64,000 nucleotides of DNA from Hemileia vastatrix (Eukaryota > Basidiomycota > Pucciniomycetes > Pucciniales > Zaghouaniaceae): positions 746,501 through 810,500 of the forward strand of contig JASXTE010000011.1 of the NCBI GenBank assembly GCA_030280995.1. The letters are read 5' to 3'. The translations under genes and the position numbers were made by a program. Of the stretch, positions 9,236-20,807 are shown in pieces. The notes below the pieces were generated by a model that worked only from the letters and a program-made list of their open reading frames with translations, was not told where the DNA came from and made no database searches. Every line of letters starts with the position of its first letter. The stretch's first letter is position 1.

Positions 9236-9690
9236 CAGTTAAAAGTCATAGTGGACTTGAAACTTGAATAATAAACAACAGAACTAGAATTCAACTAGGA
9301 AAAACAAAAGACTTGAGACAGACATTCTGGGGTAACTGTTCTACAGAGCAGCCAGCTCATCAGTTACCCCCACACTTGCCAAAATAAAATCTTTAAGCCC
9401 CCCCTGGGTACCTTCTAACAAAAACACAACATCCAACACAAAAAAATCCAAAACCAAAAAACAGTGAAGAGTCCAGAACTTGAAAACAGAGGAAATCCCA
9501 GTTTAAAGTCATAGAGTACTAAAACCTGTGAAAAGAAACCAATACTAGGGTTCAACCAAATTAAGAGAAATGGTTGGAAACAGACAATCTGGGGTAACTG
9601 TTGATAGAGCAGCCAGCCCATCAGTTACCCCTACACTTGCTAAGATCAAATCTAGAAGCCCCACTCATGGGTACCTTCTAACAAAAAGTT
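9236..9690. repeat. Second repeat block: two 22-nt repeats and two hairpins
   Basis: 22-nt repeats at 9236-9257 and 9499-9520 (AAGTCATAG variant). Hairpins with arms 9329-9338/9361-9370 and 9591-9600/9622-9631 lie in a larger duplicated segment (about 9301-9425 and 9550-9685, ending CCTGGGTACCTTCTAAC or CATGGGTACCTTCTAAC). This block follows the stop of A2 pol on the minus strand and follows gene 2 on the plus strand. Confidence 0.75.
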
Positions 9691-9771
9691 TCCAACACAA
9701 AAGTTGCTCTGCAACACCACAAAAATTTCAAAACAAAAAAGAACGTTCCATAGTTTATCCTCATTGCAGAG

Positions 9772-11229
9772 TCAATCTTCTTCATGCCTAGTGCCTCTGG
9801 GATAAAACCTCTTCACTTGGTCTGCAGCCACCCTCTTTTTCAAGACTGCACCATCCAACTCTTCCAAAACATAAGAACCTCCAGACACCTGAGATCTGAG
9901 TCTGTAAGGTCCATTCCATCTGTCAGCAAACATTTTCCCCCACTGACTCTCCAAACTTCCATTATACACCTAAACCAAACAACCAGGTTTCAAAGGATTC
10001 CTGAGTCTATGAGCCAACTTCTTGTCCCAGTACCTGACTGATTGATTCCTTATCTTCATCATTCTAGAGTATGCCTTCTCTTGACATTCCTCTCTACATT
10101 CCAACTGTTGCATCCTGGCACAGAGCAAATCTTCTGTTGAGCGCACGTCATCCCAATCAATTCCAAGATAAGAGACATCTTCCAAGTCCACTGGTAGAAT
10201 GGCTTTCTGACCAAACATTAACTCATAAGGAGAATAGCCAGTTGTCCTCTTCACAGTGACCCTATCAGCAAATAACACCAAGGGTAAATAATGCCTCCAC
10301 CTTTCAGCACTATCTACACACATCTTCACCAAAGCATTCTTGATAACTTGATGGCCTCTTTCAACCATGCCTTCAGCTTCAGAAAAATAAGGTGTAGCCA
10401 CTCTAACTTTAGAACCAACACTAGCAACAGCTTCTTTAAATTTGGCACCAAACTCTGGCCCACCATCAACAGTGACCAACTTCATCAACCCATACCTATA
10501 AATCCACTCCTTCTTCAAAAACTCTGCCACATTCTTGGAAGTCAAATTAACCAGAGGCACTGCCTCAACCCAACCAGATAAATCATCCCTAGCAACAATC
10601 AAGTATTTATACCTGGCCTCTTTAATATGGACAGCATCCAGACTGACCCTTCCAAAAACAGTTGATTCACCAGTAGCACGGCCCACCTCTTTAGGTTTCA
10701 AATGACATCTTCTTTGACATTCTTCGCAAGATTGAACCCAACCCTGCACGGCCAACTTCATACCTGGCCACCAAAATCTGTCTGCTACTCTTCTATAAGT
10801 CTCCCCAATGCATCTATGACAAAGGTCTTCATGCAAAGACTTCAACACAAGTTCTTGACCCTTCTTCTGAGTCACCACCACTTTAGGATTAGGATGCTTT
10901 CTCCTCATCAACCTTCTTCCTGACACATAAAATCCAGGACTCTTCTTCTTGATTTCTAACAAAGTATAATCATTACAACTATCTGGCCTCTCCAAGGTCA
11001 ACAGATATTCCACCAAAATAAAATAAACCCCAGACTGACCCCAGGTCTCATCTTCAAAATCCAACAACACCACATCCAAGGGTACGATTCTGTCATCAAA
11101 ATCACCAGTATGAACATGAGCCAATTGAGCAGCCCAACCAGGACACCAATCCTTAAATTTTGGCACGTCCTTCTCTTTCCACTGAACCTTGTGAGAAACC
11201 AGTTCACTAACAAAAACATTCTTTTCCAA
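9772..11229 (-). pseudogene. Family A integrase with GPY module (A2)
   Basis: This is the integrase, which inserts the cDNA into the genome. From the N terminus: zinc-binding LCHRCIGETYRR...WWPGM...SCEECQRRCH (HHCC-type, though the first His context is weak). The core has SLDAVHI (first Asp), VTVDGGPEFGAKFKE (second Asp) and SEAEGMVERGHQVIKN (catalytic Glu). The C-terminal GPY module is WNGPYRLRSQVSGGSYVLEE. A single TAG (about 9970) separates the last 65 codons. There is no chromodomain, which sets A apart from families B, C and E. Confidence 0.9.
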
Positions 11230-11241
11230 TTTTGAGCTGTT

Positions 11242-13493
11242 CTAAACAACAACTCCATCTTCATCAACAAAAACATCCTGATCACCAGAATCAAGATCAC
11301 ATCTAGCCAGTTTAGCCTCTTGGGGGAGGTCAGAAAAATCTTCAGCACCCTTTGTGCTGGCCCTAACCACTGGGACATCCTCATCAAACTCTTCAGCCTC
11401 AGAATCTTCATCTGTAGGTGGCCTCCTTGATAATCCATCAGGCATAGTAAAAGTTTTACCTGGTTTGTGTACCAGGTCAAAAGAAAAATGTTGAATAAAT
11501 GCCACCCACCTAGTCATTGGAGCATTTGGAAGACTAGGTGTATTAATAATCTGAACCAAAGATTTTGCATCCACCTGCAGCTCAAAATGCTGCCCCCACA
11601 AACCGTCTGTAGCTTCTTTAAAATTTTAGCTACGCCACACAATTCCAACTTAGGTTGAGAATACCTAGATTCCACCTCATTAAACACCACAGACTCATAT
11701 CTTACTGGCCTGACCCTCCCAGTCTTATCCTCCTGAGACAAAACAGCACCAGAAGCAATATAACATGAGTCCACTGCCAGATAAAATTTTCCAGCACCAA
11801 CACCATAATCCAACTTGTGAAGAACAATATCTTCACCAACAACCTTTTTCAACTTCTGAAAAGCCTCTTCCCACTCTTCAGTCCATTACCAATCTGCATC
11901 TTTTCTGGTCAACCTCCTTAAAGGTGAAGCCAACAAAGAAAAATCCTTAATAAAAATCCTGACATATACACATACACCCAAAAATACCCTGACTTCAGTA
12001 GTATTTTTAGGCCTTGGCCATGACTGAATTTTATTAATCTTCTTCTTCGCCATAATCCTTCCCTCTTTACATACCACATGACCCAGAATTTCCAAAGCAG
12101 GAACACAACAACAGAATTTTGACCCTGAAAAGGTCAAACCAGCCTCTTCAATCCTGAACAACACTCTCTCTAGAGTTATTGCATATTCCCACACAAATCT
12201 CCTTATGCCAGGGTTCTCTGCTAACACCTCATTACCATAATCAGTGGATGATCCTTTAATTCTACCATCATCAATAAAAATACCAGCATGAGTAAGAACC
12301 TCATCCTGCAAGATCCAAGCCATCTGTGCTTGATAAAATGCCACTGAATTAGTTGCTCTATGAGGCAACCTAGTGAGCTAAAATCTTCCTAAAAGAGTCT
12401 CAAAAGTTGTGAGAGGCCTTGAATCTCTATGGAGTTCCCTCTCATCATAACCAACCATAATATCACCCAAACCATAACACACCCTTCCAGCAAAAGCTTC
12501 AACAAAATCCTCTGCACTTGGTGGCATACCAGCGTCCTTGATAGTGACTCTATTCAAGACTCTAAGATCATGAACCACCCTCAACTTTCTATTCTGCTTT
12601 TTTACACAGAAATCCGGACTTGAGTAGCTGGAAGTTGATTGTTCGTATAACCCAGTCCTGACTCTTTCCCTAACAATCTCTACAAAATCCTCTCTAACAG
12701 CGGCTGGAATCGGAATAGGTTTGATTTGCCAAGGTTCATGGCAAACCACAGGAATCAAGTAAGGTTCCCCATAAGAGTGCTTCAATACACCCCTTTCCTC
12801 CTCAACAAACACCACAGCTTTTTCCCTTACCACAATAACAAGGAACAACAACTTCTTTTCTTCCTCAGACAACCACCCATCAGGACCAAAATTAACAACT
12901 TTCAACCTTTCCACGGTCACCCTAGTCGTCTCTATAAATTCTGGAGGATTATTCACCAAAGGAGTACAGTACGGGTCTCTCGACAAAAGCAGTCTCTTCA
13001 AAGGTGGATTCAAGCCCACAGGCATAGGCTCATTGACAGGCCTAACCTTCTGCGCTACCTTCTTATACTTTGCCACTCCACCTTCAACTTGAGGGATCTT
13101 CAGGAAATCTTCACCACCAGACCTGGAACAAAAACCAAGGGTTTCCCCATTGCTTACATATGTGGCCAAGGTAATGTTTTTGAAAGGTGTAGAAGAAACC
13201 CTAGCGGTGCACAATTGGGAGGACTTACTTTTACACCCCAATTTTACCACTCCAAACCTTTTCTGCAATTCCACGTCTTCATCCTCACTTGCAACTTCCA
13301 AATCTTCAAGTCTTGATTCATCTTCTGAATCACATCTTCTAATATTGTGCAGTTTATCCTCATGCTGGAGGCCCAAAAATCGATCTTGATGATCTTCTCT
13401 CTTCATAATTTTCTGCTGTTTAACCTCATGCTGGAGGCCCAAAGATTGATCTTGACGATCTTCACAAAAATATTTTGCATCTTCTTTCTTCAT
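11242..13493 (-). pseudogene. Family A reverse transcriptase and RNase H (A2)
   Basis: Ty3-type RT: LRVVHDLRVLNRVTIKDAG, then GDIMVGYDERELH, QAQMAWIL, and the catalytic box AGIFIDDGRIKG (F-I-D-D, about 12275-12300). GHVVCKEGR (fingers/thumb) and RRLTRKDADW (connection) follow. RNase H: FYLAVDSCYIASGAVLSQ, KLELCGVAKILKKL, then HFELQVDAKSLVQIIN and FTMPDGLSRRP. It is interrupted by a stop and frame change near 12370-12378 and by frame changes near 11880 and 11590. The N-terminal 150 codons (13493 to about 13040) hold short repeats (QSLGLQHEVKQQ / RFLGLQHEDKLH) ahead of RT proper. Confidence 0.9.
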
Positions 13494-13498
13494 TATCT

Positions 13499-13879
13499 TC
13501 AGATTTTTTTCTTGATTTTCATGATTATCTTGAAATTTTTATCTTCTTTTCTTGAGTTTTCTTCTGACCTACAAAAATAACCAGGGGTTTCCCCAATGCT
13601 CACAGGTGTGGCCCATGTAGTGTTTTTAAAAGGTGTAGAAGAAACCCTAGTGGTGCACAATTGGGAGGACTTACTTTTAAACCCCAATCTCACTGCCCCA
13701 AAACTTTTCCGTATATCTTTCAATAAAGATATATAACCAATCTTATTCTTTGAACTTGAATTTAAAATAATTAAGAATCTTGAGAGAGAACAGATACTTG
13801 ATAAAAAAATTGATGAATACTGGAAGAGAAGAGAAACATTAAAAGGTGAAAGTTGAAAATCCACTTGGTATATCTCCAA
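13499..13879 (-). pseudogene. Family A linker between protease and RT (A2)
   Basis: Same segment as 5081-5569 in A1: MEIYQVDFQLSPFNVS, then FKSKSSQLCTTRVSSTPFKN and SIGETPGYFCRS. The block around KSKSSQLC...FKN...GET recurs about 440 bp downstream (minus strand, about 13120-13270) as CKSKSSQLCTARVSSTPFKN. Role unknown. No recognisable domain. Confidence 0.6.
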
Positions 13880-13953
13880 GGGAGCTGACCTACTACAACC
13901 TGAGATTTCCTCATCTTGGGGAGAGGTTGTAGCACTAGGGTGATCAGCCCTTA

Positions 13954-16356
13954 TTACTCTAAAAAAGACAGACTCTCAATAGAGCCTGAGCGGCACTCCA
14001 AAAAACCAGAGGCAGCACCCACTTCCTTCCTTCTCCTGCAACAGTCCATGCACTGGCACATTGAAGATAAACCAGGCCTGGTCTCCCAACCATCCTCTCC
14101 AGGGGATGAAAACCTCATGTGAAGTCTCCTTTCATCTTCACCAGTCAACTCCAAACTGATTCCCAAATCAAATTGATAACCAATTCTTTCATGAAAATCC
14201 ACCAAGAATGGCCCACCCAAAACTGCTTTTACATTACCTTTAGCAATGTAAAAATGAACCTTCCCTGAGGCTCCGCCAACATCTAACTTCACAAACTCTA
14301 AAGTTACAACCAATTCAGTGACATGGCCACCGATCCCTCTCAAATTCCCACCAATACCAGTTTTGATGGGGAGGCCCATATGAGTTGCCTCAAACAAAGA
14401 AATAAGGTTTATCTGAGAACCTGAATCCTCCAATGTCCTTGCCTCCCTGCCATTCAGAGTGACATTGACATATCCCAGAGGAGCAGAAAAATGAGTTTCC
14501 AACCCCTCACCAAACTTTTCAGCAGAATCACAAATGTATTCTACCTCACCAGAAGAAACTCTTCTCCTGGTCAACAACTTTTTTTGCCTATCAGCCAACC
14601 CTGGACTGATAGCATACAATTCCCCATAAGATAGGGAAACCTGACCCTGATTCATCCTTTCCAGGACAGAGTACATAACATTAACTTGACCAGACACTAC
14701 TTGCCTCTCAAAGTGAGCTGTTGGCTTCACCACCTTGGTCCTAGAAGCTTCTTGAGGACCAGCACCACCAACAGATTTACCATTAACAGGAACCAAACCA
14801 GATCCCTCACCAGAACCTCTAACTCCAACAGGCTTTGGAAATGAAACCAAAGGGACATCCTCCTCAGAGTCAGAATCCACCTCCATTGGCATTGGATCAC
14901 CATTCATGTCCAATGCGCCAAAACTAGGGGGGCCCATATCAGCCATACCCTTCTGCATCTTGTACAGCTCCTCTTTGCTGTACCTCTTCCTAGCTGCACT
15001 CAGCTTAGGATCCACCTTTGAAGCATTTGGCTTTGGTTGGGCCTGAGAACTGCTCTTAGTCCTTCCCACCTTTCCTGCATCCACATCATAAACACCAGCC
15101 AAGCATTCACCACTTGACTGTCCACCACAAGAATACAACTCCAAACCACCAAAGGAAGTAGAAAAAGAGACCTTATTGACCTTCTTCCCCTTTCCCTTAG
15201 TATCCTCATTCTCCTTACCAGAAGACTTCCCTTGATCAGGAATCTCCTCAAACCTTGTGCTCCTTTGATTGAGTCCTCCCCTTAACCTGACCAAATCAAC
15301 AGGAGCCTGCCCCTCACTGGGCTTAACAAAAGAACCATCAGGGAACTTGAAAACCCTGCCATCAAATTCCACCTTTCCTTCAGAAACATCTCTGTTCAAT
15401 GCCCAACAATCATTGGACCTGTGACCACTCCTGCTGCAATTAGAGCAGACCCAAGGATCACTCCTACCAACCCTCCTATCAAAATCTCTAGGCTGAGAAG
15501 GTGCCTTATTGACCTTCTTAGCCTTCTGAACAAAAATATGCAGCTGCTTTGTAAGATCAGCCAACTGCTCTACCATTGGGTCCCTCTCCTGTTTAGAAAC
15601 CTGCACCAAATTTCTCTCCTCCTTCTTCTCCCCAACTTCCTCTTCAGCCAAAGCCTCACTTACTTTGCTGACATACTTGGCACACCCCTCTTGATAGGTG
15701 TCCACAGCCAATAACTTCAAATGGGCCTCAACAGCCTTCTTCACCTTATCCAGGGCAGGCAACTTCTGGTCCCCATTAGAAAGAGTCTTCATCAATTCCT
15801 TTCTTGACAACTACTTCAACACATCCATCCTGACATCTCTAGCCAGGGCACACCAAAAAACATCCTTGGCAGCATTTTCATGTGCCAGCTCCTCCACTTC
15901 CACCAAGTATTCCACCACAGGATCAAACTGTAGCAGAAACTTCCTGTAACTATGTAAGTTACCAACACCACCATAAGATTGCCATTCACTGACAATCTCT
16001 TTCAGATCCACCATAGTGAACCTGACACCCCACCTATCCACCATCTCTCTACACAACAATTTCCAATCCCTCTTCTTGTAGCCAGACGTGGCCACAATCT
16101 CCTTCTCCACTGACCTATCACCAATGAAGAAGATAATCTGCTTCACCATGTCCAGGTAGGAAGCACCATCCACTCCAGAAGCAGTTTCATACTTCTCTAG
16201 AAACCACTTGACATCCTCCCCATTAAACTTGGTACCATCCCAAGTTTCAATCATCACACACTCCCTAACCATCACAGAAGGAGGACCATCCCCGCCACTG
16301 ACAGTCACCACAGGAATAGGGGAACCAGAAGCTATTCCTCCAGTCCAAAACACCAA
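13954..16356 (-). pseudogene. Family A gag-protease, copy A2
   Basis: Gag, zinc knuckle and protease are in one frame, interrupted by a single TAG at 15808-15810 (A1 has a Glu codon there). The knuckle is CSNCSRSGHRSNDC. The protease triplet is in LEDSGSQINLIS, where A1 has LVDSGSQ. The natural start is probably the codon before ASGSPIPVVTVSGG (about 16333), mutated to ATA; the frame is open further upstream. The protein is about 800 residues and ends FLE-stop. This is the better preserved of the two copies. Confidence 0.9.
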
Positions 16357-16407
16357 AAAGAGCCAACCAAAGAAAACAGAGATTCCAAAGAACTAGCAAA
16401 TTCTAAC

Positions 16408-16424
16408 CCCCACGTTGGGCACCA
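16408..16424 (-). other. Primer-binding site, A2
   Basis: On the minus strand TGGTGCCCAACGTGGGG lies four bases inside the LTR end (TCTACA). This matches tRNA-Lys type sites at all but one of 17 positions (T for C at position 4). Confidence 0.75.
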
Positions 16425-16428
16425 GAAA

Positions 16429-17543
16429 TGTAGACAATCCTATAATACTAGCTATAGGCCTTGACCAAGGGAGTTGGAGAAAAACCAGAGAGAAAATCCC
16501 CTGTCCCTTTAGAAAAATAGAGTGAGATTTACTTGCTAAAGTAAGTTGGTTCCTGTTTTGCTAAAGCTCCTTTTTAACACACTTGACTGCTTGATGAGCC
16601 AAGAAAGTAGTCCCCAGATAGACTACCAGACCAAAGAACTGAAATGTAGAACAAAGTCCACACCAGAGACAGCAAAGATACTTGATGTAGGCTGCAAATC
16701 CACACCAGAGACAGCAAAGATACTTGATGTAGGCTGCAAATCAACACCAGAGACAGCAATAATACTTGCTATAGCTTGCAAGACTATAACAGAGAAAACA
16801 GTTGCCAAAGTTAAGTTAAATGAAGACCTCACTTGCAACAAACACAGCCAATTGTGGGCAGAAAACAGTGAAAACTAAGTGAGGAACAATGATATCACCT
16901 CCGGATGGTTGTATGATTATTAAGGTTGCCCCAAACTGTCTTATTCACTATGTAAACACAGACCACCAACTAAGAGCCCATGCGCACCCACCAATCTGGC
17001 GCCTGTACCCGCCAAATTGCATAAAAAACCCTCCTGAAGCGCTCCCCAACCTCCTAAAACAGAGGTGGGCAGGCCCCCTGAAGCGGCCCAGCCTCCCTGA
17101 AGCCAGAAAACTAATAAAAACCACTAATCTACTTAGAAAAATTAGCTACAACTACTAAAACCTTTAAAACACGGAATTTCACTATAACAACATTGAGACA
17201 TTAAATATAGAGGAAAATTAGCTCTATCCAATGGTACTAAGCACTTAACCCTAAGACTTAAGGTTAGCCTGTAAAACATGAAAAACAAAATTAAACAATA
17301 ATCTTTTATAAATGAAAAATGAAGAAATGACCCCTTAAAACTAGAATATAAAAAATTTCTTCAAGACATAAAATATAGAGAAAAAACAGGGCTATCCAAT
17401 GATAGTACCCAGATACCCGCAGACCCAATATCCACAGAATAAAACCAGAAAAATACCCTATTCCTTAACATATGTCAATTAAGACATGCACAAACAACGC
17501 CAAATCACACAACAAAGGCCCCTGCCAATGTTGGAAGACCACA
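16429..17543 (-). repeat. Family A LTR (A2, 5' LTR), 1115 bp
   Basis: On the minus strand it begins TGTGGTCTTCC at 17543 and ends GATTGTCTACA at 16429. The predicted U5 side contains a short internal duplication: GCAAATCCACACCAGAGACA recurs 57 bp apart (about 16690-16745); A1 has one unit fewer. TATAAAAG lies at 17303-17310. Confidence 0.88.
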
Positions 17544-18015
17544 GCGTGTATTTCCTCACTAGTAACAACCCAGAGACCCTGATATCCTTATACCAGATCT
17601 CATGGCTTAGATACCCTTAATCCAGATCTGGGAAAAACATTCCTCAGTTGTTTTACATTTATTTGATTAATCCAATGCTAACAATATCTCCTCTCCTCTC
17701 CCTCATTTCCCACTCATAGTGGAAGGTCAATTCAGATGCACAGAAGCAGTTAATCAAGAACGCAGCACATGCTATCAATGCTGGGGAGAAGGAAATCTTT
17801 TAATTAATTTCTCTTTCCCTCAAAATTGCCCTTTACTTTTGTGGGTCACCACAAAACTAAGTTGTGAAAAGCCCAGAAGCTTTAATCCCCAGTCTGTTTC
17901 CAATGTGTCAATGCTCTCCCTCATAACCAACCTCTCAAAAACTCTGCCACCTCCCTCCCTTCCTCTCTCCCTTCCTTTTTTATCTCCCTCATTCCACAAA
18001 TTACCCTCTCAATAA
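17544..18015 (+). pseudogene. LINE ORF1 3' part with zinc-knuckle remnants
   Basis: VYFLTSNNPETLISLYQISW (frame continuing from 1512), then stops. In a second frame, 17719-18015 reads STCYQCWGEGN...NCPLLLWVTTKLSC, which looks like two decayed CX2C-type knuckles as found at the end of LINE ORF1 nucleic-acid-binding proteins. The tail is Pro/Ser/Leu-rich. The histidines expected in the knuckles are missing. Confidence 0.5.
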
Positions 18016-18021
18016 ACCCTC

Positions 18022-18924
18022 ATGATAGAAACTAATAATATGTTGCCAAATAGTTTAACATGTTTTAAATTTTTCCAACTTAATTTTCACCGCTCTTTTT
18101 ATGTGTTTCACTCAATTTTTAATGATCTAGATATTGACCCTTTTGAAATTTTGGTTTTTCAGGAGCCTTTCCTCTCCCCCAATCATCACACACCATCTCC
18201 ATTTAAGAACTGGCATTTGATTACCCCCCATAACCATTCTCACCTCCCCCCCTCCCCCATTAGATGCTGCTTTTATATTAATAAAAAGTATCCAATCAAC
18301 TCATTCCTCTCTCTCCCTAGCCCTTTACTTGATATTTCTCTAATTCAAATTAATCTTTTTTCTTCACCTATAATCTGAATCAATCTCTATAACCCTCCCA
18401 TGGTTTTATCCTCCACTCAATTTATCTACTCTTCCCTCTCACCTTTCTGCAACCTCCCTATTTTCTTCTTTGCCAATTCCAATTTACACAAAGATTTATG
18501 GGCTGATCCCAATAAGCACTATACTAACCAGCCTTCTTCTACCCCTTTTCTAAATTCATTTCTTGACCTAGACATGTCCCTCATGTCCCATCTGGGTTTT
18601 CCCACTTTTTGAAATTGTAGGAACTTTACTTCGGTAATTGACTTAGTTTTTTCTCATAGTAAGGCATCAGGTTTGCTTGTAAGATGTGTAACAGATCAAG
18701 AAGGTGTTAGCTCTCATTTATCTAAAAACAAGTCAATTACCACTTGCATCTCCATGACATTCTTCCCTCACCTCATCATAAACCCTACTGTAAATAAAAT
18801 GTTTTTGATGAGTCCTCTCTTTCTGCTTCTATTTCCTCCTTGTCATCCCTCCCACATTTCCCCTCTCTCCTCACCATCCTCCATTGATCTGGCTGAAAAA
18901 TCTTTTACTTCCCAATTTATCTAA
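18022..18924 (+). pseudogene. LINE APE-type endonuclease domain
   Basis: ORF2 N terminus. FFQLNFHRSFYVF (usual N.N..R start), then FEILVFQEPFLSPN with the catalytic Glu of the Q-E-P motif. NWHLITPHNHS follows, then FFFANSNLHKDLWADPN, where the family has GDFNLHHP-W, so the catalytic Asp is lost. Last come SVIDLVFSHSKASG and GVSSHLS (family SDHxxL). The domain nicks target DNA in APE LINEs. It is broken by stops and frame changes at 18378, 18612 and 18660-18720. Confidence 0.72.
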
Positions 18925-19227
18925 CTAATTAAATTTTCTGTCCCGCTGCAGCAGCCAGGCTCCTCATGTCATGCATGGTAGAATTGCAGTATCTTGGATC
19001 CCCTCAAGAGAACTTGCTACCAGGCCCAATGTAAATATAGTTCTTCCCCTGCCCTTCACATAGCAGTCAAGTTCCTGTCATCTAGACAAATATTCTATGC
19101 CAAAATAAGATATCTAAGGAAACTTCATTGAAAACATTACCTCTCCTCCCTCACCCCTCATACATTATTCAAACCTTCCAAGTCATCTCTTCATGTCTCA
19201 GACTCCCACACTTATCCTCCTCTTACT
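18925..19227 (+). pseudogene. LINE ORF2, linker between endonuclease and RT
   Basis: No long frame is open. Short stretches such as HLSSLTPHTLFKPSKSS fit the segment before RT. Heavily decayed. Confidence 0.35.
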
Positions 19228-20807
19228 TTGCCTGATGGGTTACCACTCACTGACAACTTAAAAAAAGCTCACTCCCTTTTTTTAGGAACCTCAGTGGCGG
19301 CAATCCCCTGTGACCTCTCTGATATATCCTCCCACCCTCCCTCCCCCCTACCTCTGTCTCCCCACTTTTCTGCCGCCAAAGTCATGGCTTCTCTTGTCAA
19401 AAAAAAGAAGGGACGGGCTCCTGGTCCTGAAGCCATCTCTAATGCCTTCCTTCTTTACAATCCACAAGCTTTCTCAATAATCCTCCTTCCTCTTTCCCAA
19501 GCCTGCCTTGATCAAGTTCATTACCCCTCCACATGGAATGTGGAAAAAACTTTCATCATCCCTAAACCTAATTTTCCTGATTACTCAATCCCTAGTGCCT
19601 ATTTCCCCATTGCACGCCTCAATACCATGGTTAAGTTACTGGATTCCATTCTTACTAAACGCCTCTCCTTTTAAGTAGAAATAAGTAACCTTCTCCCAGC
19701 TAACCACTATGGCGGTCTTCCTTTGAGAATTAACTCAGATGCCCTCCTTCACCTTACCACTTGGACCAAAGACCAATGGAGGAAAGTTAAAGTAGTAGGG
19801 GAATTTTCACTTGACGTAAAAGGCATCTTCCTGCCAGTGAATATTTCCAGACTTGTAAACATTCTTCAATCACTCCCCTTACCCCACCACCTTATTAACT
19901 TAATCATCAACTCCCTCTCTGGAAGAAGCATAAGAGTGGCTTTTTCACCTTATGATTCCCCCTTCCTTCTACCCTAAAGGCCTCCCACAGGGGTCTCCTC
20001 TTTCCCCACTTTTATACAAAATTTGTAATTATCATCTCTTCACTCTCCCATCTCTCTCATTCTCCTACCTTGCATTATGTTACATTGATGATGTGTTATA
20101 CCTTGAGGCAGAAAATAAACTGGAAGAGGTGCTTGAGAAGCTCTCCCAACTTGGCACTGAAACTCTTTCCTGGGGGTTTAAGCATGCGGCAATTTTATGA
20201 TTTTTCAAAAACCAAGTGGATGCTTCCAACTAACCACCATTCTCTCCTAAAAGCTCCTCCCCCCTTTCCTTTGATGGGAAATTAATTCAGCCATCCCCTA
20301 GCCTCAAATGGCTAAGAACCCTCATCAATCCCACTCTTTCATACAAAAACAATGGCAACAAGCTAATTGCTTCAGGCCTCCAGGAAGTCTCAGACATTCA
20401 CCGGCTGGCCTCCTCAGGCTGGGTTATTCCACTAAATCTATAAAAATCTCTTATTTTGTCACTCATTCACTCTAGAACAGATTACCCAGCCATTTTATGG
20501 AACCATCCAAAAAAACCAACCGTACAACCAGACTCCTCAAAGTAGTGGATAAAAAAGCCCTTTTTCCCACACTTGGCTGCTTCCGCTCCATCCCTATCTG
20601 AAACTTAATTCATTACTCCTGATCTCTTACCTGAAAACAACATCTCAATCTTGCAGTTAAAAGGGCTTGGGTTTTTCTACTCACCATCCCTTCTTCAAAT
20701 CCCATGGCCCATCTTTCCAAGTCTCTTGTTTCCTCCGCTCAACCAAACACTCACCCCCACCAACTCCACATTCTCACTTCTCGCAATTTTTTCCCTCACA
20801 CTATCCC
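19228..20807 (+). pseudogene. LINE reverse transcriptase
   Basis: Target-primed RT. KKKKGRAPGPEAISNAFL (block 0/1), NVEKTFIIPKPNFPDYSIPS, AYFPIARLNTMVKLLDSIL (block 2), NHYGGLPLRINSDALLHLTT (block 3), GEFSLDVKGIFLPV (motif A, Asp), GLPQGSPLSPLLYKICNY (motif B) and LALCYIDDVLYLEAENKL (motif C, Y-I-D-D intact), then TLSWGFKHAAIL. One stop at 19672 and a frame change near 19976 break it. Sequence is cut at 20807 by a family B solo LTR; the RNase H part resumes at 42825. Confidence 0.88.

Larger units (their letters stand above)
1513..17543. mobile_element. Head-to-head composite of Ty3 family A (A1 forward, A2 inverted)
   Basis: The left part (1513-5569) is a forward LTR-PBS-gag-pro half element. 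The right part (5570-17543) is an inverted copy with a truncated 3' LTR, an opposite-strand gene region, pol, gag-pro and a full LTR. Both outer edges are the U3 start of the LTR (TGTGGTCTTCC on the left, its complement on the right), so this is not a normal provirus. The flanks share GCGG on the left and GCGT on the right, a possible 4-base target duplication with one change. A1 and A2 gag-pro look roughly 90% identical in protein by eye, so they are separate copies and not a fresh duplication. Confidence 0.8.

Noticed and set aside
12429..13316. Plus-strand frames opposite A2 RT (up to 196 codons), and others opposite integrase and gag
   Set aside because: Shadows of well-supported pol and gag frames on the minus strand.
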